Below are positions 7,283 to 14,291 of a stretch of 23,319 bases of DNA, one piece after another. The notes under the pieces are model-generated. The model ran no database searches. It worked only from the letters and a program-made list of their open reading frames with translations, and was not told the DNA's origin. This stretch comes from an uncultured Dorea sp. Lineage in GTDB: Bacteria > Bacillota > Clostridia > Lachnospirales > Lachnospiraceae. The translations under genes and the position numbers were made by a program. Location: NCBI GenBank assembly GCA_910584095.1, contig CAJTYU010000033.1, positions 1 to 23,319 on the forward strand. Reading direction: 5' to 3'. Numbering within the stretch: position 1 is the first letter of the stretch; each line of letters opens with the position of its first letter.

Positions 7283-9010
7283 ATGAATCGGGAATACAAG
7301 GAGAAATTATCAGGGAAGATTGAGGGGAATTATTCGGATTTAGAAGAACGAGTCATGCAGGATATTGTCCGAAGAATACACAAAACAGGACAGATAACCA
7401 GTACGGCAGATTACCAGATTAATCGTTTGATTATGTTAGGGAATTCTTCAGAGGATATTGAGAGGATGATCAAAGATGCCTTGAGCGCGTCCTACCCGGA
7501 AATGTTCGAGCTGTATGATCAGGTAATTAACTGGGAGTATGTTCGGAATAAAGACATTTATGAACAGGTCAATCAGCGGTTCATTCCATATGAAGAAAAT
7601 GGGGAACTGCAGCAGATTACGGAAGCTTTGATCAGGCAGACTAAATCAGAATTGGAGAATATTACAAGGTCACTCGGATTTTATTTGGACTATGGAAACG
7701 GCCGGAGAGTATTAACGCCTCTGGCCGAAGTGTATCAGGGATATCTGGATTCCGCGTGTATGGATATTGTGACGGGAGTATTTGATTATAGCAGTGTCTT
7801 ACGGAGAGTGGTGACCCAGCTGACGAACAGCGGACTTCGGACAATAGACTATTCATCTGGGCGAAGCAATCGTGTTGAGGTGGCTGCAAGAAGGGCAATT
7901 ATGACTGGGATATCGCAACTTACCGGGCATATTTCTGATATGAACGCAAATTTACTTGGAACAAATTATTTTGAAGTTGCTTGGCATGCAGGGGCAAGGC
8001 CTGCTCACGCAGAATGGCAAGGAAAAGTTTATACCAGAGATGACCTTTACCGCATCTGCGGACTCGGCACAGTAACGGGACTTTTAGGAGCAAACTGTTA
8101 TCATGAATATTATCCGTTTTTTCCAGGAATCTCTCAGAGGAATTGGACAGACGAGTGGCTGGAAGAGATGAACCGGAAAGAGAACACGCCTAAGGAGTTT
8201 CACGGAAAACAGTACACGGTATACGAAGCGAAACAGAGGCAGAGGCAGATGGAAACGGCTATGCGGGCGCAGCGTGAAAAGGTAGAACTTTTAAAAAAGG
8301 GCGGCGCTGATCCGGATGAGGTGATGCTGGCTAGGTGCAAATATCAGGGACAGCTTGATGAATATGCAAGGTTCTCAAAGAAAATGGGGCTTATGCAAGA
8401 GCGTGAACGGATTTATATGGATATGCGCGGCAGAGTGGCGCCTGAGAGTAAGTCTGTTATGAAGATGTTCCCTAAGGAAATGATTGTGAATGCGGGGCAT
8501 GATATTAAGCAGTATGAAAAGTATAAAAGTGTTCTTGGAAAAGAGGTTGGTTCGCTTGCTAATTTCGGTCAGATAAAATATAATGATACTGAGAAATGGG
8601 AATATCTCAATGGATTGAAAAAGTATTTGGAAAAATATCCTACAAGCGATAAGCGGTATTATGATGCCGGCGAAAAATTGAAAGAGCTTGGCGTAAATAA
8701 AGGTGTACTACTTCCCAAAGTACAGAAGCAAGCTTTTATTCTTCCAGAAGGTAAACGTGATTCGTATCACATTATGCATAGAATGCTCGAACGAAATATC
8801 ACAGATGACGATGTCCGAGGTTATATGGAAAATGCAAAAGCAATGTTCGTACAGTGGGGAGGACAACGGCAACTTTTTGTGAGTAGAGAAGGAATGTGCC
8901 TTATAACAAAGAAAGATGATGAGTGGATTTATAAAACTGTATGGTCAAAGCACGATTTTGACGAAGATTCAGAAAAAATATTGGAGGTGTTAAAAAGTGT
9001 TGGATTATGA
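7283..9010 (+). CDS. minor capsid protein with C-terminal toxin-like domain (MuF-type)
   Basis: A 575-residue protein. Residues 1-330 match phage minor capsid protein 2 (MuF-related): VAARRAIMTGISQLTGH, then WHAGARPAHAEWQGKVY (234-250) and GANCYHEYYPFFPG. Residues 310-385 form a charged coiled coil. Residues 395-445 (AGHDIKQYEKYKSVLGK; ANFGQIKYNDTEKWEYL) resemble linkers that precede variable C-terminal domains. Residues about 480-575 form a separate domain with HIMHRMLERNITDDDV, GGQRQLFVSREG and a Thr-Val-Trp strand. I read this as a BECR-fold/DUF4258-like ribonuclease-type toxin, from pattern only. MuF proteins with toxin tips are known in temperate Firmicute phages and are thought to be delivered with the capsid or DNA. 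The next gene overlaps its end by 14 bases, the place expected for an immunity gene. Confidence 0.8.
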   Translation: MNREYKEKLSGKIEGNYSDLEERVMQDIVRRIHKTGQITSTADYQINRLIMLGNSSEDIERMIKDALSASYPEMFELYDQVINWEYVRNKDIYEQVNQRFIPYEENGELQQITEALIRQTKSELENITRSLGFYLDYGNGRRVLTPLAEVYQGYLDSACMDIVTGVFDYSSVLRRVVTQLTNSGLRTIDYSSGRSNRVEVAARRAIMTGISQLTGHISDMNANLLGTNYFEVAWHAGARPAHAEWQGKVYTRDDLYRICGLGTVTGLLGANCYHEYYPFFPGISQRNWTDEWLEEMNRKENTPKEFHGKQYTVYEAKQRQRQMETAMRAQREKVELLKKGGADPDEVMLARCKYQGQLDEYARFSKKMGLMQERERIYMDMRGRVAPESKSVMKMFPKEMIVNAGHDIKQYEKYKSVLGKEVGSLANFGQIKYNDTEKWEYLNGLKKYLEKYPTSDKRYYDAGEKLKELGVNKGVLLPKVQKQAFILPEGKRDSYHIMHRMLERNITDDDVRGYMENAKAMFVQWGGQRQLFVSREGMCLITKKDDEWIYKTVWSKHDFDEDSEKILEVLKSVGL

Positions 9011-9221
9011 AAGTGACCACTATTGCCCGGCATATCAAAAGATAATTACTGCCGACTTGTGTTACGATTCTCTATGTTGCTTAACAGGAATGTTTAAAAT
9101 TTCATCGACTAAGGAATTAGGGGAGATTGCAGATATTGAGAAAGCAAGAGAAATTTGCAAGGCTTGCCCATATAGTGATTTAGAAGGTGGACTTGACGAG
9201 TGGGACGGAAAGTTGGATTAA
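8997..9221 (+). CDS. small Cys-rich acidic protein, putative immunity partner
   Basis: A 74-residue protein from GTG 8997, with GGAGGTG about seven bases upstream; the gene overlaps the minor capsid stop by 14 bases, so translation is probably coupled. It has YCPAYQ, LCYDSLCC and ICKACPYSD, giving six cysteines that may bind metal, and an acidic end (GGLDEWDGKLD). I do not know a named family with certainty. An immunity role for the upstream toxin-like domain is inferred from order, overlap, small size, acidity and the terminator directly behind it. It could instead be an unrelated zinc-binding protein. Confidence 0.6.
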   Translation: MLDYESDHYCPAYQKIITADLCYDSLCCLTGMFKISSTKELGEIADIEKAREICKACPYSDLEGGLDEWDGKLD

Positions 9222-9255
9222 TACCGCGCATTCTTCGGAGTGAGCGGTATTTTTG
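9221..9255 (+). terminator. terminator after the toxin/immunity pair
   Basis: ATACCGC and GCGGTAT form a seven-pair outer stem. Inside, CATTC-TTCG-GAGTG adds five more pairs after a one-base mismatch. TTTTT follows. The hairpin starts at the stop codon of the putative immunity gene. Confidence 0.8.
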
Positions 9256-9280
9256 TACCTATTTTTAAGGAGATTAGTAT

Positions 9281-9388
9281 ATGAAATTAATTGAATATTG
9301 GGGAGAAGTTCCGTCAGGGTTTGTTCCTGACCTCCCCGGAACTATCGGAAGGTGCGGCGAAATGCTGTGCCTTATTTTAATATTCTAA
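9281..9388 (+). CDS. possible 35-residue peptide gene
   Basis: ATG 9281 has AAGGAG eight bases upstream and the frame runs 35 codons to TAA at 9386. The product starts MKLIEYWGEVPSG and ends in a hydrophobic MLCLILIF. The ORF lies between a strong terminator and the Rha gene and contains the interlocking inverted repeats at 9300-9342, so it may be a leader peptide, a remnant of a moron, or chance. No function is recognised. Confidence 0.35.
   Translation: MKLIEYWGEVPSGFVPDLPGTIGRCGEMLCLILIF
9300..9342 (+). other. interlocking inverted repeats, possible RNA switch
   Basis: Three complementary pairs in order a-b-c-c'-a'-b': a GGGGAG (9300-9305) with CTCCCC (9332-9337); b GTTCC (9308-9312) with GGAAC (9338-9342); c GTCAGG (9313-9318) with CCTGAC (9326-9331). 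Arms a and b cannot both form as nested stems, so the RNA would take one of two folds or a pseudoknot around the c hairpin. It lies about 70 bases before the Rha start. Confidence 0.45.
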
Positions 9389-9412
9389 ATTCAACGGAAA
9401 GGATTGAAAACA

Positions 9413-10060
9413 GTGTTAGTAGAAGTAAAGAGAATTAGCAAAGCAGAAGTAACAGTAGTGAGCAGCTTGGATGTTGCAGAGACGTTTGGAAAACAGCATG
9501 CTCATGTATTGAGGGATATTAAAGAGTTGGAGTGCAGTGAAGAATTTCGACTATCCAATTTTGGAGAGTCCTCGTATATCAATTCCCAGAATAAGAAACA
9601 ACCAATGTATTATATGACAAGAGACGGCTTTACTATTCTTGTCATGGGATATACTGGCGAGAAAGCAATGCGGTTCAAGGAAGCCTACATTAAGCAGTTC
9701 AATGTTATGGAGAAGGCCTTACAAGGCAAATTAATTGAACGCGAAAAAGGAATTGCTGTCCGCCAGTCGCTTACCAAGGCACTACAGCAGTCAACGGAAA
9801 ATGAACGTATGCATGGACATGCTTACTCCACATATACGAACTGTATCTATAAAGTGCTGTTTGGCAAAAATGCAAAACAATTAAGAGAAGAACTGGGAAT
9901 CCATAAAAAAGAAAACTTGAGAGACTATTTGTCAACAGAAGAATTAAAGGCAATTCAGTCAATGGAGTGTCTTGTCAGCGGCCTGGTAGATTGTGGCTGG
10001 GGATATGATCAGATTAAGGAGTTCATCCAGACGACGAATACTGTAAGGGTTGCGGCGTAG
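9413..10060 (+). CDS. rha: Rha-family phage regulatory protein
   Basis: A 215-residue protein. The N-terminal domain (about 1-100) matches the Rha family: VVSSLDVAETFGKQHAHVLRDI, then YYMTRDGFTILVMGYTG and AMRFKEAYIKQFN. The C-terminal half (ERMHGHAYSTYTNCIYKVLF; AKQLREELG) is an extra helical domain of the kind attached to antirepressor-like proteins. GTG 9413 is preferred, with AAAGGA ten bases upstream; TTG 9404 touches that site. Rha proteins are prophage regulators that affect lysogeny decisions, and most lie in early regions. Finding one inside the capsid block, with hairpins behind and a terminator before it, suggests an inserted accessory gene. Confidence 0.85.
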   Translation: MLVEVKRISKAEVTVVSSLDVAETFGKQHAHVLRDIKELECSEEFRLSNFGESSYINSQNKKQPMYYMTRDGFTILVMGYTGEKAMRFKEAYIKQFNVMEKALQGKLIEREKGIAVRQSLTKALQQSTENERMHGHAYSTYTNCIYKVLFGKNAKQLREELGIHKKENLRDYLSTEELKAIQSMECLVSGLVDCGWGYDQIKEFIQTTNTVRVAA

Positions 10061-10064
10061 GAGC

Positions 10065-10107
10065 GTAAGCCCAGAAAAGACTTTGGAGGGCTTGCTAATA
10101 ATTTAGC
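10065..10107 (+). other. two adjoining hairpins after rha
   Basis: GTAAGCCC (10065-10072) pairs with GGGCTTGC (10088-10095); GCTAA (10094-10098) pairs with TTAGC (10103-10107). They share two bases, so the ends compete. Neither has a T-run. They may shield the rha message end or assist the terminator that follows. Confidence 0.4.
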
Positions 10108-10113
10108 ACAGGG

Positions 10114-10139
10114 CATCACTCAGAAATGGGTGGTGTTTT
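10114..10139 (+). terminator. terminator-like hairpin before prp
   Basis: CATCACTC (10114-10121), loop AGAAAT, GGGTGGTG (10128-10135): eight pairs including two G-U, then TTTT. It lies eight bases before the prp ribosome site, so some read-through must occur for prp and the capsid genes to be expressed from upstream. Confidence 0.6.
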
Positions 10140-10159
10140 CTAATACAGGAGGAAGTATC

Positions 10160-10450
10160 ATGATTAATATCTTAGTAACACTAGACAAAATCCATGTATC
10201 AGGGCATGCGAATATTGCACCGGAAGGGTTCGATATCGTATGTGCGGCAGTTTCTGCTCTGACACTTACACTTATTCGTGGTTTGAAATATATTGCCTTT
10301 ATGGAGTTATATGAAAGTGTGGAGAAAGGAAATATCTGCATTAAGTGGCAGACTTTGAACGACACAGGCAAAGCTTTGATTGATACATGGTTTTTAGGTA
10401 TTTGTGGAATTGCTGCAGAATACTCAGGGATTAACTTTATTCAACAGTGA
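10160..10450 (+). CDS. prp: Prp-family cysteine protease, putative capsid-processing enzyme
   Basis: A 96-residue protein from ATG 10160, with AGGAGG seven bases upstream. VSGHANIAPEGFDIVCAAVSAL is split here as SGHANIAPEG plus DIVCAAVSAL: this is the Prp (formerly DUF464) signature. His16 and Cys28 are twelve residues apart, the spacing of the catalytic pair in the cellular enzyme. Cellular Prp removes the N-terminal extension of ribosomal protein L27 in Firmicutes, at a motif like NLQFFA. In staphylococcal phage 80alpha the host enzyme also trims scaffold and capsid proteins. Here the gene is phage-borne and directly precedes scaffold and capsid genes that carry similar N-termini, so capsid maturation is the likely job. 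Family call is firm; substrate is inferred. Confidence 0.88.
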   Translation: MINILVTLDKIHVSGHANIAPEGFDIVCAAVSALTLTLIRGLKYIAFMELYESVEKGNICIKWQTLNDTGKALIDTWFLGICGIAAEYSGINFIQQ

Positions 10451-10455
10451 TCAAT

Positions 10456-10479
10456 GCATCCTTTACAGGGTGCTTTTTT
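10456..10479 (+). terminator. terminator after prp
   Basis: GCATCC (10456-10461), loop TTTACA, GGGTGC (10468-10473), then six T. It shares its stem with the hairpin after the NACHT gene and starts six bases after the prp stop, the same distance as there. Confidence 0.7.
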
Positions 10480-10534
10480 CATGCCTGACGGGGCGTAAAA
10501 TACGGGACTACCACAAGAAAGTGAGGAGAAAAGG

Positions 10535-11128
10535 ATGAAGAAAAAATTATTTGATTTACAGATTTTCGCGGACGGCGGCGGTGATGGTTCTGATGCAGGA
10601 AACGCCGGGGGCGGCAACGGCAGCCAGCAAAATGCCGGCGGAGCATCCGGCAGAGCAACATATAGTTATGAACAGGCGGAGCAGATTGCGGATGCGAGGG
10701 CAGACCGGGCAACAAAGGCTGCACTTTCCGATTATTTTAAGCGTCAGGGTATGAGTGAGGAAGAGGTTACAGCCGCTCTTGCAGATTTTAAAGCAAAGAG
10801 AGCTGCCAGTCAGCCAAATATATCCGCTGTTGAAAAGGAGCGGGATGAGGCGCTTGCATTAGTTACGGAAATGAAGAATACCGATTACCTGCGTGATAAA
10901 GGTGTGAAGCCGGATGACCTTGATTATGTTCTATTTAAGGTTAGTAAACAGGTAAATGATAAGACAGATTTCAAAAAAGCTGCAGATGCTTTCTTGAAAG
11001 AAAATCCGCGGTACACAGGTCAGGGATACAAGGTTGTTTCTACTGGGAAACCGGACGGCGGGTCTGGTGCGAGCCAGACAGCAAATGATTCAATAAATGC
11101 TTCCATCCGTTCAGCGTTTGGAAGGTAA
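10535..11128 (+). CDS. capsid scaffolding protein
   Basis: A 197-residue protein directly before the major capsid gene, as expected for a scaffold, which guides procapsid assembly and is then lost. After MKKKLFDLQIFADGG comes a Gly/Asn/Ser-rich stretch (about 13-38), then charged helices (EQAEQIADARADRATKAAL; AVEKERDEALALVTEMK) and a C-terminal region ending SINASIRSAFGR, typical of phage scaffolds. The first residues KLFDLQIFA resemble a Prp cleavage site, with cutting expected near Phe-Ala. ATG 10535 has GAGGAG about eight bases upstream. Confidence 0.85.
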   Translation: MKKKLFDLQIFADGGGDGSDAGNAGGGNGSQQNAGGASGRATYSYEQAEQIADARADRATKAALSDYFKRQGMSEEEVTAALADFKAKRAASQPNISAVEKERDEALALVTEMKNTDYLRDKGVKPDDLDYVLFKVSKQVNDKTDFKKAADAFLKENPRYTGQGYKVVSTGKPDGGSGASQTANDSINASIRSAFGR

Positions 11129-11145
11129 AGAAGGGAGAATAAGAT

Positions 11146-12141
11146 ATGAACAGAAACAGAAAGATTTTTGATTTACAGTTATTTACTGGCGGTTCTTCTA
11201 TTACAAGAAGTGATGCGGAAGCGCTGATACCAGTACAGGAGAGCCATGAGATCATTCAAGGGGTAGTAGAGCAGTCGGCTGTACTGCAGCGCGGACACAG
11301 GCTTGCCAATATGACAGCCGCACAGTATAAGATGCCGGTACTTGATCTGCTTCCGCTGGCGTATTTTGTCAATGGTGAAGGCGGATCTGCAAAGAAAAAG
11401 CTGACAACTATGGCATGGGATAAAAAGATTATTATTGCAGAAGAGATTGCGGTTATAGTTCCGATTTCTGAAGCAGTGTTGGATGATGCGGATTATGATA
11501 TCTGGGGTGAAGTTCGCCCCCGTCTTGTAGAAGCTTTTGGCCAGAAAATTGATGGAGCAGTCTTGTTTGATATTGATAAGCCGCAGACATGGCGTGATGG
11601 TGTTGTGACCACAGCTACGAAGGCTGGTGCGACTGTGACACTGGGCGCCGATCTGTATGATTCGATTCTTGGCGAAGGCGGTGTGATCGCAAAAGTTGAG
11701 GAAAGCGGATATTTTGTAAACGGCCATATGGCAGATATTACTATGAGGGCGAAACTGCGCGGGCTGAAAGATACTACTGGACAGCCGGTGTTTAAATCTG
11801 ATATGCAGGCAGGAACGACGTATTCGTTGGATGGCTCTCCGATGAATTTCCCACGTAACGGTGCGTTTGACCGCAGCAAAGCCTTGATGATTTCTGGTGA
11901 TTTTTCACAGCTCGCTTATAGCATACGTCAGGATATTACTTTTAAGATGTTTGATCAGGGCATTATTCAGGATCCGGCAACTGGTGATATTCTGTACAAC
12001 CTGATGCAGAACGATATGGTGGCTCTGCGCGCGGTTATGCGTTTAGGCTGGGAGATTCCGAACCCGATCAATTCACTGCAGAAGGATAAGACGAAACGGT
12101 GTCCGTTTGCAGTCATGAAGGCGGGATCATCTGCTTCGTAG
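11146..12141 (+). CDS. major capsid protein (HK97 fold)
   Basis: A 331-residue protein that would form the icosahedral shell. Features of the HK97 family include an N-terminal arm, VEQSAVLQRGHRLANM, the strand-rich KKLTTMAWDKKIIIAEEIAV region, ISEAVLDDADYDIW, the E-loop/A-domain region NGHMADITMRAKLRGLKD, and the C-terminal DMVALRAVMRLGWEI. The first residues RKIFDLQLFTGG repeat the scaffold's FDLQ-hydrophobic-F pattern and fit trimming by the Prp-like protease at Phe-Thr. Ribosome site GGGAG lies about eight bases before ATG 11146. Confidence 0.93.
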   Translation: MNRNRKIFDLQLFTGGSSITRSDAEALIPVQESHEIIQGVVEQSAVLQRGHRLANMTAAQYKMPVLDLLPLAYFVNGEGGSAKKKLTTMAWDKKIIIAEEIAVIVPISEAVLDDADYDIWGEVRPRLVEAFGQKIDGAVLFDIDKPQTWRDGVVTTATKAGATVTLGADLYDSILGEGGVIAKVEESGYFVNGHMADITMRAKLRGLKDTTGQPVFKSDMQAGTTYSLDGSPMNFPRNGAFDRSKALMISGDFSQLAYSIRQDITFKMFDQGIIQDPATGDILYNLMQNDMVALRAVMRLGWEIPNPINSLQKDKTKRCPFAVMKAGSSAS

Positions 12142-12159
12142 AAGAAAGGAGCACGCAGA

Positions 12160-12561
12160 ATGAGGTTATACGCGGATAAAGACTTTTACAACCGTTCCTA
12201 TGGAGGGACGCTCCCGGATAACATTCTGGAGCGCTCCCTTATGCATGCATCCCGGTATCTGCATACTGTCACCATGGGGAAAGCTGACGCCTTTGAGGGT
12301 GATGAATTAAAGTATGCGGCATGCGAGACAGCGGACTTATATTACCGAGTCTGCATTGAGCAGAAAAGGAATATCAGGTCAGAGAATAATGACGGGTATT
12401 CGGTTACTTATGTGACAGAGCAGAAAGACGGCGAGTCTCGGGAGAACCTGTTTCAAAGGCAGGCTTACGGCATTGCACGGAAATGGCTGCTTACAACAGG
12501 GGTTATGAATCGAAGGGCAGGTTATGCACATGTTCACGAATGCGGATATCACAATCTATAA
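12160..12561 (+). CDS. head-tail connector protein
   Basis: A 133-residue protein right after the capsid gene, the usual place of the first adaptor that binds below the portal. The pattern is that of Gp15/HK97 gp6-like adaptors: ADKDFYNRSYGGTLP near the start, then helical LERSLMHASRYLHTVTMG, LKYAACETADLYYRV, and an Arg-rich end. ATG 12160 has AAAGGAG about nine bases upstream. The end overlaps the next gene. Confidence 0.7.
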   Translation: MRLYADKDFYNRSYGGTLPDNILERSLMHASRYLHTVTMGKADAFEGDELKYAACETADLYYRVCIEQKRNIRSENNDGYSVTYVTEQKDGESRENLFQRQAYGIARKWLLTTGVMNRRAGYAHVHECGYHNL

Positions 12562-12934
12562 TCATAAGAATGACAAAAATTCACGCATGGACAACTGGCA
12601 GAGTACGGTTATTAAAGGTGTGTATTTTTTTGTAGACAACAAGGTCTCCGTAGGCGATAAGGGACTCAACAGTGCTGATGTGTATAAGATACGGATTCCG
12701 GAAGATGCAGAATGCGAGAGGGTTTACATTGATCCAGAAAGCTATGCGGAGATGGAAGACGTATCGAGGTATTGGACAATTCAGGAAGATGATATTGTTG
12801 TTAGAGGCATTTGCAGTATTGAGATTGAGAAGCCCGCAGATTTAAAGAATCTGCATAAAAAATACTGCAAAGTGACTTCATGGTCAGATAACCGGTTTGG
12901 GGGACTGCAGCACTGGCGGATTGGAGGTGAATAG
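12530..12934 (+). CDS. head closure/connector protein, DUF6751-like
   Basis: A 134-residue protein. I prefer ATG 12530 (MFTNADITIYNHK) because AGGGCAG is nine bases upstream and relatives I recall start with this sequence; ATG 12524 would add two residues. The segments GLNSADVYKIRIPEDAECE, DDIVVRG and VTSWSDNRFGGLQHWRIGG are characteristic of a phage family I recall as DUF6751. It overlaps the preceding gene by 32 bases and abuts the next. From its position it is probably the stopper or head-closure protein; that role is inferred. Confidence 0.75.
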   Translation: MFTNADITIYNHKNDKNSRMDNWQSTVIKGVYFFVDNKVSVGDKGLNSADVYKIRIPEDAECERVYIDPESYAEMEDVSRYWTIQEDDIVVRGICSIEIEKPADLKNLHKKYCKVTSWSDNRFGGLQHWRIGGE

Positions 12935-13318
12935 ATGGCACAAAAGAAAAAATTCAGTATCCAGACCCCAAGGGGATGTGTGCATACGTTTTCCGATAAA
13001 AACGGGACGGTGACTGCGAAACTCCAATGGGCTCCGGGCTTTGCAAAGAGAAAAGAGCTGGCATTTATGAATGCGCAGGAGTTCGTTGATTCTGAGTGCC
13101 TTAGATATATGGATCCGCATACACCGCGACGGACAGGCATGCTTGTAAAATCCGGTACGCTCGGGACGGTCATAGGGAGCGGGAACATAGAATACCCTGC
13201 CCCTTATGCTCGCAGGCAGTACTATGAGCACAAGAAAAAGAGGCTTTGGTTTGAAACCATGAAAGCCAGCAAGAAAGACGTTATATTGAAAGGGGTGAAT
13301 ATAATTGCGGGCAAATAA
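12935..13318 (+). CDS. minor capsid/neck protein (Minor_capsid_2-like)
   Basis: A 127-residue protein whose middle, FVDSECLRYMDPHTPRRTG, and later PAPYARRQYYEH are typical of the phage minor capsid protein family that takes the place of the HK97 gp10-like neck protein. It begins one base after the preceding stop codon and overlaps the next gene by 14 bases, so the connector set is translated as a tightly coupled block. The likely role is joining the head to the tail tube. Confidence 0.75.
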   Translation: MAQKKKFSIQTPRGCVHTFSDKNGTVTAKLQWAPGFAKRKELAFMNAQEFVDSECLRYMDPHTPRRTGMLVKSGTLGTVIGSGNIEYPAPYARRQYYEHKKKRLWFETMKASKKDVILKGVNIIAGK

Positions 13319-13721
13319 GCCGATCATCGAAAGCATCCGGGACTATATCTTGTCCTGTGACTTTCTGAAAGAAGGAAAAGTGAATATTGATTATCTGCCG
13401 GATGAAATGGCCTATTCCATCGATCCGGTGGGAGCAGACCCCATCTACAAAAGGTATGTAGACGGAGCCTGCATGAAACAGTTCCAGTTCTCGCTGACAA
13501 GCAGAGAAGCATACGACGGGGACGCGAGAACAGGGATTGCAAACAGTGGATTCTATCAGTTTTTTGAGGAATGGATAGAAGAGAACAACATGGCTGGTAT
13601 TTACCCAGAGCTGGAACGCCATCAGCCGGTAAGGGTGGATGTGCTGCAGAGCGGTTATCTGTTTTCTACGGAAGCTGACCTTGGGAGATATCAGATTATA
13701 TGCAGATTGATTTACTTATAG
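13305..13721 (+). CDS. tail terminator/minor capsid protein (Minor_capsid_3-like)
   Basis: A 138-residue protein from TTG 13305, with AAAGGGGTG about eight bases upstream and a 14-base overlap with the gene before. The segments NIDYLPDEMAYSIDP, ACMKQFQFSLTSREAYD and FYQFFEEWIEENN, followed by VRVDVLQSGYLF, match a minor capsid family found just before the major tail gene. Position suggests it caps the tail tube and joins it to the neck. Confidence 0.75.
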   Translation: MRANKPIIESIRDYILSCDFLKEGKVNIDYLPDEMAYSIDPVGADPIYKRYVDGACMKQFQFSLTSREAYDGDARTGIANSGFYQFFEEWIEENNMAGIYPELERHQPVRVDVLQSGYLFSTEADLGRYQIICRLIYL

Positions 13722-13733
13722 GAGGGAAAAATT

Positions 13734-14273
13734 ATGGCAAATGGTGTTAAAAAAGAATTAGTCGGCCGTCATAAGCGGCTGGCCTTTATGAATGTAGGGG
13801 ATACATCCGGAAGCAATGTAACATATACCCGCATGACAGGTTTTACATCGCTGTCAGAGGGAAAAGAGCCGACCGAATACAGCCGTCAGTATGTAGATGA
13901 AGCAACAGAACGGACAGATATCGTTGGCTATGCCACCTCATACGACTATGAATTTGACCGGCATACAAATACGCCGGTACACGAAAGGATCGCTACAATT
14001 ACGGATGAGGAGCTCCTTGGGACGGATGCGCAGGTAGACATCGTATCTGTGGACATTTTCACGGAAGACAGAGGGGGCCGGGCAATTGCTAAAAAAAGGA
14101 CGTACAGCGTAATCCCTGACACTGTCGGGGATAGTACGGATGCGCTGATTTACAGCGGCTCTTTCTCGGCTGCGTCTGAAATCGCTAAAGGATACTGTAC
14201 GACAACTGATAAATGGCAGACTTGTACGTTTACTGAAGGAGAAATCCCTTCAGAGACAGATCAGCAGTTATAA
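13734..14273 (+). CDS. major tail (tube) protein
   Basis: A 179-residue protein from ATG 13734, with a strong AGGAGGG site. It is beta-rich with many Thr, Asp and Glu residues: FTSLSEGKEPTEYSRQYVDE, GYATSYDYEFDRHTNTPVHE, and SVDIFTEDRGGRAIAKKR. This pattern is typical of tube proteins in this phage group. It follows the tail terminator and precedes the assembly proteins, as expected. It would form hexamer rings along the tape measure. Confidence 0.85.
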   Translation: MANGVKKELVGRHKRLAFMNVGDTSGSNVTYTRMTGFTSLSEGKEPTEYSRQYVDEATERTDIVGYATSYDYEFDRHTNTPVHERIATITDEELLGTDAQVDIVSVDIFTEDRGGRAIAKKRTYSVIPDTVGDSTDALIYSGSFSAASEIAKGYCTTTDKWQTCTFTEGEIPSETDQQL

Positions 14274-14291
14274 GAAAGGAGGATGTGAGCC

